A stretch of 64,000 bases of DNA from Montifringilla adamsi (taxonomy: Eukaryota > Chordata > Aves > Passeriformes > Passeridae), in NCBI GenBank assembly GCA_017590115.1, contig JAGGNK010003336.1:62001-126000 (forward strand). Reading direction: 5' to 3'. The translations under genes were made by a program, and so were the position numbers. Of this stretch, positions 47,001 through 59,296 are shown one piece after another. Below the pieces are notes generated by a model. The model was given only the letters and a program-made list of their open reading frames with translations. It made no database searches and was not told the DNA's origin. Within the stretch, counting starts at the first letter, position 1. Each line of letters begins with the position of its first letter.

Positions 47001-49149
47001 TGTGTTTGGATCTGCTGTGTTAAATGTGTTTTTATCTCAGAGCACATCACTCTTGTTGAGATTTATGGCAGTGCCCTTGTACAAATGGATATTAAGTAAT
47101 TTCAAATTACAGTGAGTTACATATGGAATTACAGATGACAACCAAACCAAACCAAATGAGTTCTTGGTGATTAAAGTTAGTGATGCTTCTAATGAACCTG
47201 GCTGCACTGGACATAACCTGCACAGGTCTTCTGAACCAGTGCTGGTCCAGAGATGGCCACACAAAGTGAATAAAGGTCCACCTGTAGCCTGAGCTGATAT
47301 TTGAAAGAACCACAGACAGACCTAACTGGGATCCACTCACAAGGAAATAAAAAAAATTGCAGAGCCATGCAAAAGGCATCTTTGGAAGGCTAACATGCTC
47401 AGCTCTCAACTCTGGTGCTCACTCTAGACACTACTTTCTCTGGAGTTTTCGTATTTCACTAATGGGGCAACTAAAAGATTTTACCTTCTTTGTGCCAGGC
47501 ATGACTGTATTCCAAAGTGGGGAATTACACTCTGATTCATAGTTAAGATGCAGCAGATCAACTCTTAAGTATTGGAGGATTCTCTCTCCCCCAAAACAAT
47601 CTGAAGCTCCATTACTGGGAGTGTTTCAGGAGCACATGGAATGCTAAGTCGTGGCAGGGTCTAGCTGGGAAATGAGCATGGCATTACTCCAGTCCACAGA
47701 TGATTTTTCTTGGAGCATATGCCTGAAACCTCCGGGTTTTATTTCATAAGTGGTAGTTAAAAATAAAAATAGCAGAAGGAAACTAGGAATGTCTTAAAGC
47801 CTGAAGGAAATGCTAACAATATTTCTGAGCCATGCTTAAAGGTGTTTGCTTAAATGGGGAATTTTAGTGCTGTGCACTGTTCATTCCATGAACCTAAATC
47901 AGCTTGTTGTTGTTCTCTGTGTCCACATTGTTGCTTGTGTGATGCCACAAAATCATTAATATGGATAGTTTCATGCAGGTGAAATTGGCTGCTCTCATGA
48001 ATTGCTGGAGATGCTGATTTCTAGAATATTTCTGATGCAGTTTCTGTTCATTTCAAAAAGGGGGAAACTCCCTCATGTTCTTATGGATTTGTAAAGTCTC
48101 ACTTGGAGAAAAAGGATGGATGGAATGTTCAGTGTGGAAGAATGCTAACCAGAGGTAATGAACAGCAAATACTGAGATCTCCAGTGAGGGTGTGTTGTTA
48201 TTCAGTATTTTTCAAAAAATGAATTTAAATTGTCTTCTGTATTTCTCATTCATCCATTGCCTCCAGCAATATTGTTTTGCATTTAGTCAGTAAGATAAGA
48301 TGCCAAAGGTTTTTAGATAAACAGATAGCCTTTACTTTAAATAATGCTCTAAATCTGAGCTGATAGCTTGTATATTAAAATATCAGTGACATCACATTTA
48401 GTTAATAGGTAGGAAAGTTTAAGGATGATTGGAGTGTGCATAAACTTTCCTATCTGTTAATTAATTTTTTTCACGATGTCACAAATGTCAAATATGAAAC
48501 CTTAAGCTACAGTGCTGCTTTCTAATGCAATATGTTCCCCTTGTGACTGCAAGTATGGGATAAAAGGATTTGCTTTTCATCATAGGCCAAATTAAATTTT
48601 AATTGCTTGTGAAAATACAAATGTCAAAAGCAAATCTTCAACCTGAGATTATGATCCTTTGTCACAGATGTTATGTCCCCATTTAAAAGTAAAATAAGTG
48701 TTTTTTCACTTGAAGTATGTTTTTCACAGAATATCCTAAAGTTCTACTTAAAAACACTGAGCTGTGGTATGTATGTGACGTGTGTTGTTGATAGCAGAGG
48801 ATAATCTCAATTTGTTTATCATATCAGCAACTGTTATGCTTAATATGTCAGGTTTTTGATGTCCTGTCAACATGCGAGGACGTCAAATGGAGGTATAGCT
48901 GCTTAAATGACACAGTGTGACATGGACAGCGTGCACACAGAGCCCCTGAACAACAGGAGGCAAAGAAGAATTTTCTTAATAGATATGAATTAATGAAACT
49001 TGAGTCCTTCTTGCTGAATTAAGGAATGGACCCAAAGTTTTTTTGCTTAATTATAATTGTTACTTATTTCCTGTTATTGCAAGCTGTCTTAATCAGAAAT
49101 GCTGGTTCAAAACCACAAGTTGTGACAGGTTGGTCTGCTTGAGCTGTCA
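44039..49149. other. AT-rich unique DNA, no gene seen
   Basis: A (GTTT)n run lies at 44400-44423. Frames reach only 104 codons with no recognised domain. A strong inverted repeat at 48386-48482 is listed separately. No repeat family was recognised in the rest. Confidence 0.5.
48386..48482. other. Hairpin-forming inverted repeat, miRNA- or MITE-like
   Basis: The left arm (48386-48421) starts GTGACATCAC and ends AGGAAAGTTTA. The right arm (48441-48482) starts TAAACTTTCCTATC and ends GATGTCAC. The loop is 19 nt. From the loop outward about 24 consecutive positions pair (with three G-T wobbles), then an asymmetric internal loop of the right-arm T-run, then a closing 8-bp stem GTGACATC/GATGTCAC. 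Size and shape fit a pre-miRNA or a small palindromic transposon remnant. I recognise no known miRNA seed. Function is not claimed. Confidence 0.75.
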
Positions 49150-49712
49150 GCTGGGACCCCAAAGCCCTGCCCTGGGCAGCAGGGGAGGGGATTGTGCCCC
49201 TCTGGCCCTCAGTGAGAGCCCAGCTGCAGAGCTGCCCCAGCCTGGGCAGCGCAGGAGGGACCTGGAGCTGCTCAGAGAGCCCAGAGGAGGCTCCAGGATG
49301 AGCACCTCTGACAGGTGGTGACAGAGCACACACCCAGCCACATCTTGCATTTGCAACCTAAGACAGGGTGTAAGCTCAGGGTGGCCTTGCAGGGCCTGAA
49401 GGAGCTGCAGGAAAGATGGAGAGAGACAATTGCCAAGGGCTGGAGGGACAGGAGCCAGGGAATGGCTCCCAGTGCCAGAGGGCAGGGCTGGATGGGAGAT
49501 TGGGAATGAGGAATTGTTCCCTGGCAGGGTGGGCAGGCCCTGGCACAGGGTGCCCAGAGCAGCTGTGGCTGCCCCTGGATCCCTGGCAGTGCCCAAGGCC
49601 AGGTTGGACACTGGGGCTGGGAGCAGCCTGGGACAGTGCAAGGTGTCCCTGCCGTGGCAGGGGTGGCACTGGATGGGTTCAAAGTCCTCCCAACCCAAAC
49701 CATTCTGTGTTT
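49150..49712 (+). mobile_element. CR1 LINE copy, young subfamily, 5'-truncated
   Basis: Sense copy of about 560 bp. It includes GAGGGGATTGTGCCCCTCTG, CCAGAGGAGGCTCCAGGATG, GGCCTGAAGGAGCTGCAGGA, GGCTGCCCCTGGATCCCTGG and the tail AACCCAAACCATTCTGTG. From about 49395 to 49670 it differs from the 59.5 kb copy at only about two positions by eye. Minus-strand frames of 151 and 183 codons and a plus-strand frame of 154 codons arise from this sequence and are not genes. Confidence 0.92.
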
Positions 49713-51235
49713 TGCCATAAAATACAATTCAGTAACTCTTTCACACCAGAAACTGCTGGTTCCTTATTATCCCACCAAGAATGTCACCAGAACACCATAT
49801 TTAAAATGCTGTTTCCTGAAAGTAAGGCAGTTAAGAACAAGAGAAAAGCAGAGATTAATTTACCTTTCAGGTACTGGTAATTCCTGATCCAGCTCTGAAC
49901 AAGGTTTTGCTAGGGCACAGCCTTCTGTGCCAATTTGGACCATGAAGGGGACCTGCTTTTTCCCTCTTCAGAGATTGGATGTGGGTTTTGTTGATAGGAA
50001 AAAATATTTATAATTTGTTCTTTCACACAACAATCATGGTCGCATCATTATTTGCTGAAATCTGATAAAAGCTACAAGTTTTTTTTATTGCTGGAACAGT
50101 GAGAACAGTGTACACAGACTCCTGTATTAAAGCTGACCCTTGCTGTGCACTGATCTTTGGACTGGCATCACTACAGCAGCCATGACTTTTGTGAATGGAA
50201 GAAAATAGGGAATATTATTTTTAAGTCTTTGGAAAAACAGACAAGAACATAATGATTTTGTTTCATTCAATTATCATTCAAATATGGCATGTAATTGTAA
50301 AACGTAGGGAACTATGAAAGTGGAAATTTATAATGATGCAGTCTTAATTTTATTAATTTAATCCATAAAGCAGATATTACACCGAGACAGACATAAAATT
50401 AAAACTCTCAGACTCTAATTAGCTTTAGAAGTCTCTTATGTCTAATTTATATGGCTGTCATAATTAATTTAAATACTGACTTCAACCTGGTCATGATGCA
50501 GAAAACTCCATTCAGTGGCAGCCATTAAAGAAATATTAAGTGGGATTTTGTTTTTCAACCTTGCTTTAATTTACTGTGCTATGTACAGTTGCTTACATGA
50601 GTTGGATCATATTAAGGTCCTTTATAAGAGAAAGAGATCTTGAAAAGTGGACCACATCACAGACTATAGGGATTGCTTGGCCAGTCATGCAGAAGGAATG
50701 TATTGAAGTAGAGAAAAAAATGTCCTTTGCCTGACACCATGAAGTCATCATTTTCGAACTTGTGAAGATACATTTGTGCTCTTTTGCTTAAAGGGATGCA
50801 GGAGCAGGATTTCAGTGTCTGTGGACCAGATTCAGTAAAGGATCACAGAAATGTGTGTGGAATTATCAGATCATCTGTTGTATAGTGCTTAAAGCTTTCT
50901 TGATGTGCAGAGTTCTAGTTCTGTGCGTGCCTTAAATGCAGCAGGTTTTGAGCAGTTCAGTGCCCATCATGCAAAAATTTAATCCAAATTCTGGAGTCCA
51001 TTAAATGTTCCAGCTAGCCTCCCAGTACAGCCCAGTTCAATAGGTATTCTCTGGCTAAGCCCTGTTGATTAGGCATAAAAAAAAAATTATTTATGGGTTC
51101 TTTGTACTAATGGCTTGTGGAGGAATAAGTAGCAGCAGCCACCTGCTAAATTCTTCAGATAGGTAATTCTATAATGCAGGTAGAATAATCACCCAGAAAA
51201 TTGAAAATGGGTGTTTTGTTTATTACTTAGCATTT
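49713..51235. other. AT-rich unique DNA, no gene seen
   Basis: No gene recognised. The stretch at about 50250-50620 is repeat-free and dense in TAATTA and TTAATTT words, resembling conserved homeodomain-target-rich non-coding DNA. That reading is inference only. Confidence 0.5.
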
Positions 51236-51332
51236 GGACAATGCTCCCAGGGATGCACAGGATGTTGGGGTGTCTGTGCAGGGACAGGAGTTGGATCAAA
51301 GATCCCTGTGGCTCCCTTCCAGCTTGGGAAGG
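51236..51332 (+). mobile_element. CR1 LINE fragment (3' end)
   Basis: Sense CR1 of the older subfamily: GATGTTGGGGTGTCTGTGCA, GGGACAGGAGTTGGATCAAA and GATCCCTGTGGCTCCCTTCC, ending AGCTTGGGAA. It is the reverse orientation of the type seen at 10479 and 40291. Confidence 0.85.
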
Positions 51333-52134
51333 TGAAGTCAGGGTGAGAAGGCAACTGGGGCTAAGCACCCAGGGTTACTGCTGCATTCAGGGGACAGTAG
51401 GGTGGGCAGAGCTTGTTTGAATAATAGTGAAGTCTCTACTGGTGAGCTCTGAGCACAGGAGCCTGGCTGTGCTCCTGACACCTGTCTTAGTGGCTCCAGC
51501 TTGGCTTTGTATTGGCTTCTTGCTGTCTCTTGCCTTTGTATATGTTCCTGGGGGTGTTTGCCTTCAACGACAGTCTTTTTCTCCGTGGCATTTTATTGGA
51601 ATAAACATATAGAAATCTGTTCCTTAAAAGTTTCAGGTAGATAGATATAGAATTCGGTTGTACTTAAATCTAGTCAGAGATTTGAGGCTTTGAAATTTGC
51701 ACATACAACCTGGTTAATCTAGTCCTTAAAGAGTCCTGCTAGGCTGCTTTAAATTACACCCTCAAGTGAGGTACAGCTGCATCAAATATTTCCAGCTATT
51801 ACCAAACTGAGAAGTTAGGAAAGAATAATTGGTGAATTATTGCTTTGTTGGTTGCTAGATACTCTATAAGTAGTTGTGTTGAAATTTCGAGCAGTTTGGA
51901 ATGTCTTTCCTTAGTTTATATAATCTTTAAAATCCTATTAAGGTGAAGTTGAGGCAAGTGTTTGGAAATTTAGGTTTATACTTAGATTAGGATACTTATC
52001 TGCATCCTGGTTTCTTTTTTCTTACCCACCAGAAAGCAAGAATTAAATCTGTCTGGTCTGACCTTATTACAGTCTTTCTAAATGTATGACTCTTTAAAAA
52101 CTGGAAAAATCCTTTTAATCCTGTGCTTAAATGG
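51333..52134. other. Unique DNA, no gene seen
   Basis: Frames of 61-69 codons only. Nothing recognised. Confidence 0.5.
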
Positions 52135-52250
52135 AAAAAAAAAAAAAAAACCCCAAAAAAAAAAAAAAAAAAAAACCCCAAAAAAAAAAAAAAAAAAAAA
52201 CCCCAAAAAAAAAAAAAAAAAAAAACCAAAAAAAAAACAAAAAACCCCAA
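52135..52250. repeat. 25-bp A21C4 minisatellite
   Basis: C runs begin at 52151, 52176, 52201 and 52226, exactly 25 bp apart. They are separated by 21 A residues, with 16 A residues before the first. The last unit decays to CC and then shorter A/C words. The 65-85-codon frames of Lys/Pro or Phe/Gly read from it are artefacts. Confidence 0.95.
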
Positions 52251-55018
52251 ACCCTCTCATTTTGAGAGAGGCTGTATAACAGTGGATTAGGTAATTGTGT
52301 GAAAACGAGTTTAGAAAAGCCAAGACAACATAAAGACAGTCATATAAGACTAATTATCACTTGTTTGCTGTATGATAGCTGTCACATTTTTCCACTGAAA
52401 ATATAGATACTAAGCATCAGAATAAAAGGGAAGGGAAAAACAACTGCAGAAGCATGTAAAAGCTGTATTCTTCCTTGCTAGATGCAATAAAGAGCTGGCA
52501 CATGAGGAGCCATTCATTGTGGAAATGAATGGAGTAATCTGTTAAAACTTATTTCGCAGATGTGAAAAGAAGTTAAGTGTCTTCATTTAAGTTTATATAG
52601 GCTTTTTCAACTTCCCTCGTTTTCACTGCAATTGCTTCCCTTCAGACTGAGGGGGGGAAAACCCCACCACATTTATTTTTAGATCTATTGCAGCTGTCTT
52701 GGTTTTTGATGGAATAGTTAATTTGGATCAATTTATGGTGACACAGCATCTGACTTGATTGAAAGAGGGAGGTGATTTTGTTGGTGCCTGGCAATTCAGG
52801 TAACATGACAAACACATTGTCCCTAATAACTGGTGTGAATAAAAGTTGACTCCTTAAAACTTTCTATCCAGTTAATTGTCTTGACTGTTAGTTACAGTTG
52901 ACTGTTTTTTTTCAAAAATTGGCAAATGTGGACAAATTTCTTCCCAGTACGAAATGGGATTTTTTTCTTACCCACATTACCTTGAATGTGGTAAGAAAAT
53001 ACCTTGAGAGCAGGAATAGTTACAGGGACTTGCACTTCATGATTTTTATTTATTTTTTAAGGAGATATCTGTGACCAAGTTCATGCTGTTGGGAGAAACA
53101 CTTAAAAAATAAGACTTTTTTCCTCTATGGAGGCTGCTTTTTGGCCAAGCCAGTGTTACATATTTCCCTCTCACCTGTAGCTGTCTTTCAGAAAGGGCAA
53201 AAAAAAGCTTAAACTATCTTGTCATGTAGGAAAGAGCCATGCTGCTTCCCTCACCTCTCTGATTTAAAATTCATGCTTCTTCATGGCTGTCTTAAAATGC
53301 TTTTCAAGGCTGGTTCAAATAATATTCTTCCTACACCTTTTAATCTATTATTGCCACTCAGCTTATCACTCTGCCAAGCTGAGCTTGCTCTCCAAGTCTC
53401 AGAACTCATTCCAAATGTCAAGAACCTTTCCCTAGAACAAATCTGTTATGCTTAGAACAAAATAAAAACACTGCCATCCTCTATTTTTTCCAAGAGTTCC
53501 ACAGAGAAATTCAAAATGTTTACTGGGGAAATGATCTATGACCTATAATGAGTCTGGTATTTCCCCTTTAGTTATCCAGGCAAAGCATGGAAAGCTTGCA
53601 ACAGGAGGAAATGCCTACGAAAAACATTCAGAAAAATTGTATAGGAATTCAGGGTATGATTTTTTTTTTTTTACAGAATATGAGGGGCACAAATTCTAAT
53701 TTGAGAAACTGATATTTGTCAAATATTGCAGATCCAGGTGAGGAGCTCATTCAAGCTGGTGGAGGACTCATAGATGGAAAAGGATGGAAAATCCCTCCCA
53801 GCCCATGGAGTCCCAGCTGTGCCCGATGCCCACCTTGTCCCCAGCTAGTGGTCCCCGGAGAACCTCACTGGGCGCCAGCAGGATGTGGAACCACCCCCCC
53901 ATCACTGATGTAATTGTAATGGAAGTTCCTCAGCATATGAGCTGTAAGGCTCAGGTTGCTGGAGCACAGCAGGCAGTGCGATTCAGGAAGTGCACAGGGA
54001 ATGCATTTTTTCCACCATAAGAGCAGAAGTGCATATGTTTCTTTGTAGTTGCTGGAAACATGAGGGATGATCTGAGTAACTTAGTAGTGGGAAGGATAAA
54101 GGAAACAAACTATGACTGTTGTAGTTAGCAGAGGAGTGGAATTTGAAATGCTGATGGTAAATAAATGAATCATTAGAAAGTAATGAACCTTGTTAATTTA
54201 TTCCTACAACATGATTTCATAATTTTTGATGTTTTAGTCCTGAAGCACACCTGTAGAAGAAGAAACCTGCAGCTCATTATTTTATCAGTGACACGACCTC
54301 TCAAGACTATTGGTATTTCAGAGCTGGGTACCACTTCAATCACACAGGGAAATGCTGTAGGTAGCACATATAAAATTCCTTTGGTGTGCTCCTGTGACTC
54401 CGGAGTGCAGTGGAACTGGCAGCCTGCATTGTTACACTTGTCATGATGTACATGAGAAGTGTTCTGTGCAGGATCATGGGGGGGTCATGGCATTTGCAAC
54501 CAAAAAAAGCAACTGGAGAGAAGAATGAAATGCCACATGTAAAAGCTCTTAGAGGAAAGGAGTTTTGAAAGTCTCCATGAAGCCATTATAACTAAGGTCT
54601 AAAGTTAGCATTAAAGATAATGTAAATGCAAGTCTGTAGTGCTTATTCAGAGAATTTAAAAAGGATGTGTTAATATCTATAGCTATAGCCAGCTGCTGCC
54701 ATGCATAGTCCAGGCACACTTTTGAATTTAGGTTTTCTAAAATTGCTTTTTAATTTAAAGATATGTGAATACTGAAATGTTTAGCCTGTCTTTTCATAAT
54801 TGTTATGAATAAGGTAAAACAAGGACAGAGAAACACCTTACAGAGAAAACTGGTGGGAAAAAGGGTGGACTTCAGTGGCTGGGGCTAAACCTGCCTCACC
54901 ATGGCAGCTTTTAGATAAAGGTCGGACTGAAAAATTGAACGACTATTCTTTCTGTGTCAGTAGTTTAATAACCTGCCAAAAGGGCAGTGATTTTTAGCAC
55001 AGAATTTATAAGATTATG
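52251..55018. other. Mostly AT-rich unique DNA, no gene seen
   Basis: A GC-richer patch at about 53720-53910 (frames of 65 and 78 codons, proline-rich) is not recognised as a gene or repeat. The remainder is AT-rich. Confidence 0.5.
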
Positions 55019-55196
55019 TAGAAGCTGTGGCTGCCCCTGGATTCCTGGAAGTGTCCAAGGCCGGGCTGGACAGGGCTTGGAGACCCTGGGATGGTGGGAA
55101 GGTGGAAGGTGTCCTGTGTCCCTGCCCATGGCAGGGGTGACACTGGGTGAGCTTTAAGGTCCCTTCCAACCCAAACCATCCTGTGATTCTGGGAAT
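55019..55196 (+). mobile_element. CR1 LINE fragment (3' end)
   Basis: Sense CR1: GAAGCTGTGGCTGCCCCTGG, AAGTGTCCAAGGCCGGGCTG, GTCCCTGCCCATGGCAGGGG, GGTCCCTTCCAACCCAAACC and the tail ATCCTGTGATTCTGGG. About 178 bp, older than the 49 and 59 kb copies. Confidence 0.93.
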
Positions 55197-56584
55197 TTCC
55201 TTCACTTCTGTCCAAGGAGATGCTCTACAGCTGCTGTAAAAGGCACACATTTTTCTTCAGCCAAATTTGTCTACCTGTAGCACTTCAGAAAAGCTCTGCA
55301 GTGTTGTGAATCCATTAGAGGAGTGCTAAGGAATAGGAAATAATTTCCCATTGCCTCAGGTTGAAACATCTGGTTCAAGTGCAAATTGCATTTGTATTGT
55401 TTTACAGCTCCCGGGAGCAGTACACGGGGGAGGGGAAAGTCTGGCACACTTTTCCTAAAATTCATTTCGATTTTGAGTTTTTACAGAGCAGTTCTGAGTT
55501 CACAGCTCCTCTCCACAGTCCAATGCACAGCCTGGAAGGTTTTGTTTGCAAGGCTTTATTTGCAGCTGCCTTTGGCTGTGAGTGTGACCTGTGGTGCTGC
55601 TCCCGTTGTCTGCCTTGGCAGGACATGGACATGTCTGGCTTTTGGAGTTCTCTGCTGTCCCTCACCGAGCTCTTTCCTTATCAGTTCACCGGCAAGACAT
55701 GGGTGCTTTGCTAAATTCATCAGAAACACATATGAATGTTGTAGATTCAAAAAGTTCCTTCTTAAAAAGAACCCCAGAAAAGAAATCAAAAACCCTCAAA
55801 TCCAGTATTTTTGAGAATACAATGAATTTGAGAGCAATGATTCAAATAGTGTTTTTTCTTGTGTCATTACTTGTCTACCTCCTACACTGCAGTAATAGAT
55901 AATTTCTGCTCTGCACCCTTTGAAAGAGTTCTAAGTTGTAAAAAAAGTCAAAACAAATGTGTTGTTCCTTTTTCTTCATTACTTAAATACTATGACTATT
56001 TATTTAAAAAAAAATCTATTTTTAACTAACAATTTTGTTGATTTGGGTTTAGGCCAGTATTGGGCAATTCTTTTTAAGAGGGAATTAAAAAAAGTAAGAA
56101 CAAAATCATGCTTAGAGGCACATCTTTCAGGTTAATACTTAATATTTCCAGCTTAATTTTAAAATTGCATTCTTTGGTTAAAGTGTAGGGATTCAAAATT
56201 TAATTTTTAATTTTTTTTTTATTGTAACTTGATATTCCTCAATGGTGTTTTGGTGGTTTTATTAAACAAACAAAATTTTCACTAGACTTCAATCAAAATA
56301 TGAAGGCACAGGGAATCAAACACCACTAATAAAGACCTAAATCTGTATTCATATAAATTAATCTACATGAATTTAGGAAATGGAAAAAACAGGATCAAAA
56401 AGTGTGTTCTCTTTCTTACAAAAATTTCACTTTCTTATGGATGCTGTAAAATATTCCCCAAGCCATGACCTATTACTATTAAATATCTTCCACTAGCATT
56501 ATTTACCATAGATTTTAGTTCTATCAAATATAACTTTTCACCCAACCTATAGCATCTGTATTTTGTTTATATATATATATATAT
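55197..56584. other. Unique DNA, no gene seen
   Basis: Frames of 117 and 142 codons at 55361-55814 overlap in different frames and on the opposite strand. No domain was recognised. AT-rich toward the gap. Confidence 0.5.
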
Positions 56585-56655
56585 NNNNNNNNNNNNNNNN
56601 NNNNNNNNNNNNNNNNNNNNNNNNNNNNNNNNNNNNNNNNNNNNNNNNNNNNNNN
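56585..56655. other. Assembly gap of 71 N in a (TA)n tract
   Basis: Seventy-one N residues are flanked by TATATATATATAT on the left and TATATAAAAATATC on the right. The missing sequence is probably a TA microsatellite of unknown true length. Confidence 0.98.
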
Positions 56656-59140
56656 TATATAAAAATATCTTTGTTGTTGCTCTTTTGCATGGTGTGAATA
56701 TCATCAGGGCTTCTCTTGTCATGAACTGTTATTTAGGGACAATTATAATCTAATTATTTTCATCAACATAATATTTGCACCAAAAAAAACCCCCCAACCA
56801 ACCAAACAAACAAACAAAAAAAAAACCCACCAACAAAAAAAACCCCCACTAGGATAAAAACCATACCACAGATACCCAAAAAAGGCTTATTCTCTGTGTG
56901 TATCCTGTATTTTAAACCCCAACAGCACAACATAGGGAACTCCAGGTGTGCCTTGTCTTTTGATTTGTTGTTTTCAGGCCAAAATTAGGTTGTCTTTGAA
57001 TATTACTGGCAAATGATTATTACTGTGAATTATTTCCTTATGCTTACCAGACTTAGAAAATTAAAAGAGAGATAGTTTAGAGTTTAAGGATATAGTGCTC
57101 AATTCCCTTTGGAATGCTTCAGAAATTAAAGAAATTAAGAATTAATGTAAGAATCAAGTAGAGATAGAAAGAAGTGGTTAAGAATGCAAAAGTAGCTAAA
57201 AATTATCTTAAATATACTTTGCTGCACCCTGCATGAGGTTTTTTTGGGTGTGCATTTTCTTGGGTGCATTTTCAATTTTTTAAAAATGATTTTTGGGTTT
57301 CGTTTTCCTTATTTTGTAAGTTGTGGGTTTTTTTAATCTTGCTGTCTTACTTTTACACATCTCTGTCTGGACTCTAAAGTGTTCAGGCTGATGCTTCAAT
57401 AACTGCTGGCTCTCACTGGCTTGAATTCTGTGCCCCTCTGGTTTTATTTTAATGAATAGCCCATGGGTTGTGTGCAAGCCATGTACTCCCAAACAATACC
57501 ATCTGGGAGGTGTTTTTCTCGTATTGTAAAACCACGTTCAGTAGGGTTATAAATTTGTTTTCTGCCTGCAGTATTCTTTTTGGCTTCAAATGGGAACATG
57601 GCATTGTTGTTTAAGCAAGAATTAAATCAGTAGATGGTGCTAGAATCTTAGTTTTAGCTTGTTAGTACAAGTCTGGAGAGGCTTGCTGCATGATTTCTTT
57701 GCACTTTTGAAAAGAAGACTTATAAATATGTAATCAACATGATGCTATAATTATTTTACATGTTTGACATTTCAAATACTTTAATATGGTCTTTACTCAG
57801 AAGGCAATGCTATATTTAGGTTTAATTCTTGATGAGAATCTACTGGACAAGCAACTGGTGTGATTGTGAAGAAAATGCAGCTTTGATTGTGCCCACTATG
57901 GCTTTTTCCAGAGGCGTGCATTGGGTTTGCTGTGCTTCCACCCAGCCCATCTCCCAGTGTGAGAGAAGGAAATCTGCTGTTTCCTGAGGCTGCTCATCTC
58001 CCGGAACCCAAGAGATCTCTTCATGCTCAGTTTCTCTCTTTCTCCTCTCCTTTTCTCAGAGGGGAGAAGGAAGAGGGTGTTTTTGGAGGTCTGACTGAGG
58101 TGTTTGTGCTCTTCAGAGAGGAGGAGCAGCAAATGCAGCCTGTTGCTCAGATGCCCCTTTGGGAAGGGGAGGGTTTTGTACCCCCTCACTGTATGATGTA
58201 AACCCCATATATTTAAATATATGAAGCTGGAAGCAGTGGCAGTGATAAGGATTCAGTCACCAACTGCAAATGGATTGAGAATTTAGGAAAGCCAGCAGCA
58301 AGCAGAGGCTGCATCTGGTAGGGAGCCAGACTTCGCTAACAGACTTACTCTGAGTATCTGCAGCCTGTGTAGCATGAGAGCTGTAAAACAGCATAGGTAC
58401 CATCCAGGAATGGGAAATGTAAAGTGAAAAACAAATATTCCTGGAGTCTTTCTATTTCTAGAGCTGACAGCATTCCCTCACTATTTCAGAAACTCTCATG
58501 GGAGATCCTGAGCAGGTGCTGTGGGTGTGAATCCTTGTGCCTTGTGCAGGGCTGGAAACCCACAGGACAAACTAGGCACTTTGTGCTGGGGTCAGGAAAA
58601 TTTCTAGCAAGAGTTTCTGTCAAATTTCAGTGTAACCTCTTTGGATGAATATCTCTCTTCACCTTGTAACTTCGCACGAACCCTGCACTGCTCCAGCCTC
58701 TCTGCAGGCACATATCAAGCAGAGACCACAATTCCTGTTCTGCAGGTGGTAGAGCTGTGGGAGGCTGTGGGGCTTCCACAAGGGCACAGTTTCATAGATG
58801 TGCTCCTGCATTGATGGCAGGTGGCATTAGAGATGGAAAGAATTGACTCCCACCTTGTTTTGCATTTCTTAGCCTGTTTCTTTGTCTTTACTGACTTGGT
58901 CCTTTCAGGGAGGAGTGGCAGTGATAATATCTGTAAGCCTCTTTCAAATAAGAGTCAGGGTACAAAACATTTCATATTAATAGCAAACATTAAGTTATGA
59001 TCCTGGTCAGTGTTACATAATTATGTAAGTTATTTATGCTGGTATAGAAAGAGTACTTGAAAAGCAATTTTTATGGAAGAATTACTGTAATTTAGTATAA
59101 AATGTTCCTGTTCTAGAATGATCCAAACTTTGTGTTTTTC
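56656..59140. other. AT-rich unique DNA with an A/C-rich tract
   Basis: An A/C-rich low-complexity tract lies at 56780-56849. Overlapping frames on both strands at 57887-58201 (104 and 97 codons) have no recognised features. A perfect 18-bp palindrome, CATATATTTAAATATATG, lies at 58206-58223. Confidence 0.5.
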
Positions 59141-59295
59141 TCAAAAATAAACAAACAAAACGACAATAACAAAAAACTCCACCAAAATTAAAACAAAACA
59201 GAAAATAAAATAAACCCCAACCAAAAAAAACCCCAACAAACAAAACCCAAAAAAAACCACCAAACACCCCCCCCCCCCAAAAAAAAAAAAACCAA
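59141..59295. repeat. A/C-rich low-complexity tract
   Basis: About 155 bp of AAAC-, CCCCAA- and AAAAAAC-type words, ending in a C10 run, an A run and then an N at 59296. Collapse or sequencing error at this homopolymer edge is likely. Confidence 0.9.
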
Positions 59296-59296
59296 N
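59296..59296. other. Single ambiguous base at a CR1 edge
   Basis: One N separates the A/C tract from the truncated 5' end of a CR1 copy. Confidence 0.9.

Noticed and set aside
51996..52323. Phe/Gly- or Lys/Pro-rich frames
   Set aside because: They are translations of the A21C4 repeat and not proteins.
53716..53913. GC-richer proline-rich frame as an exon
   Set aside because: No domain, and I could not define splice sites with confidence. Left as unique DNA.
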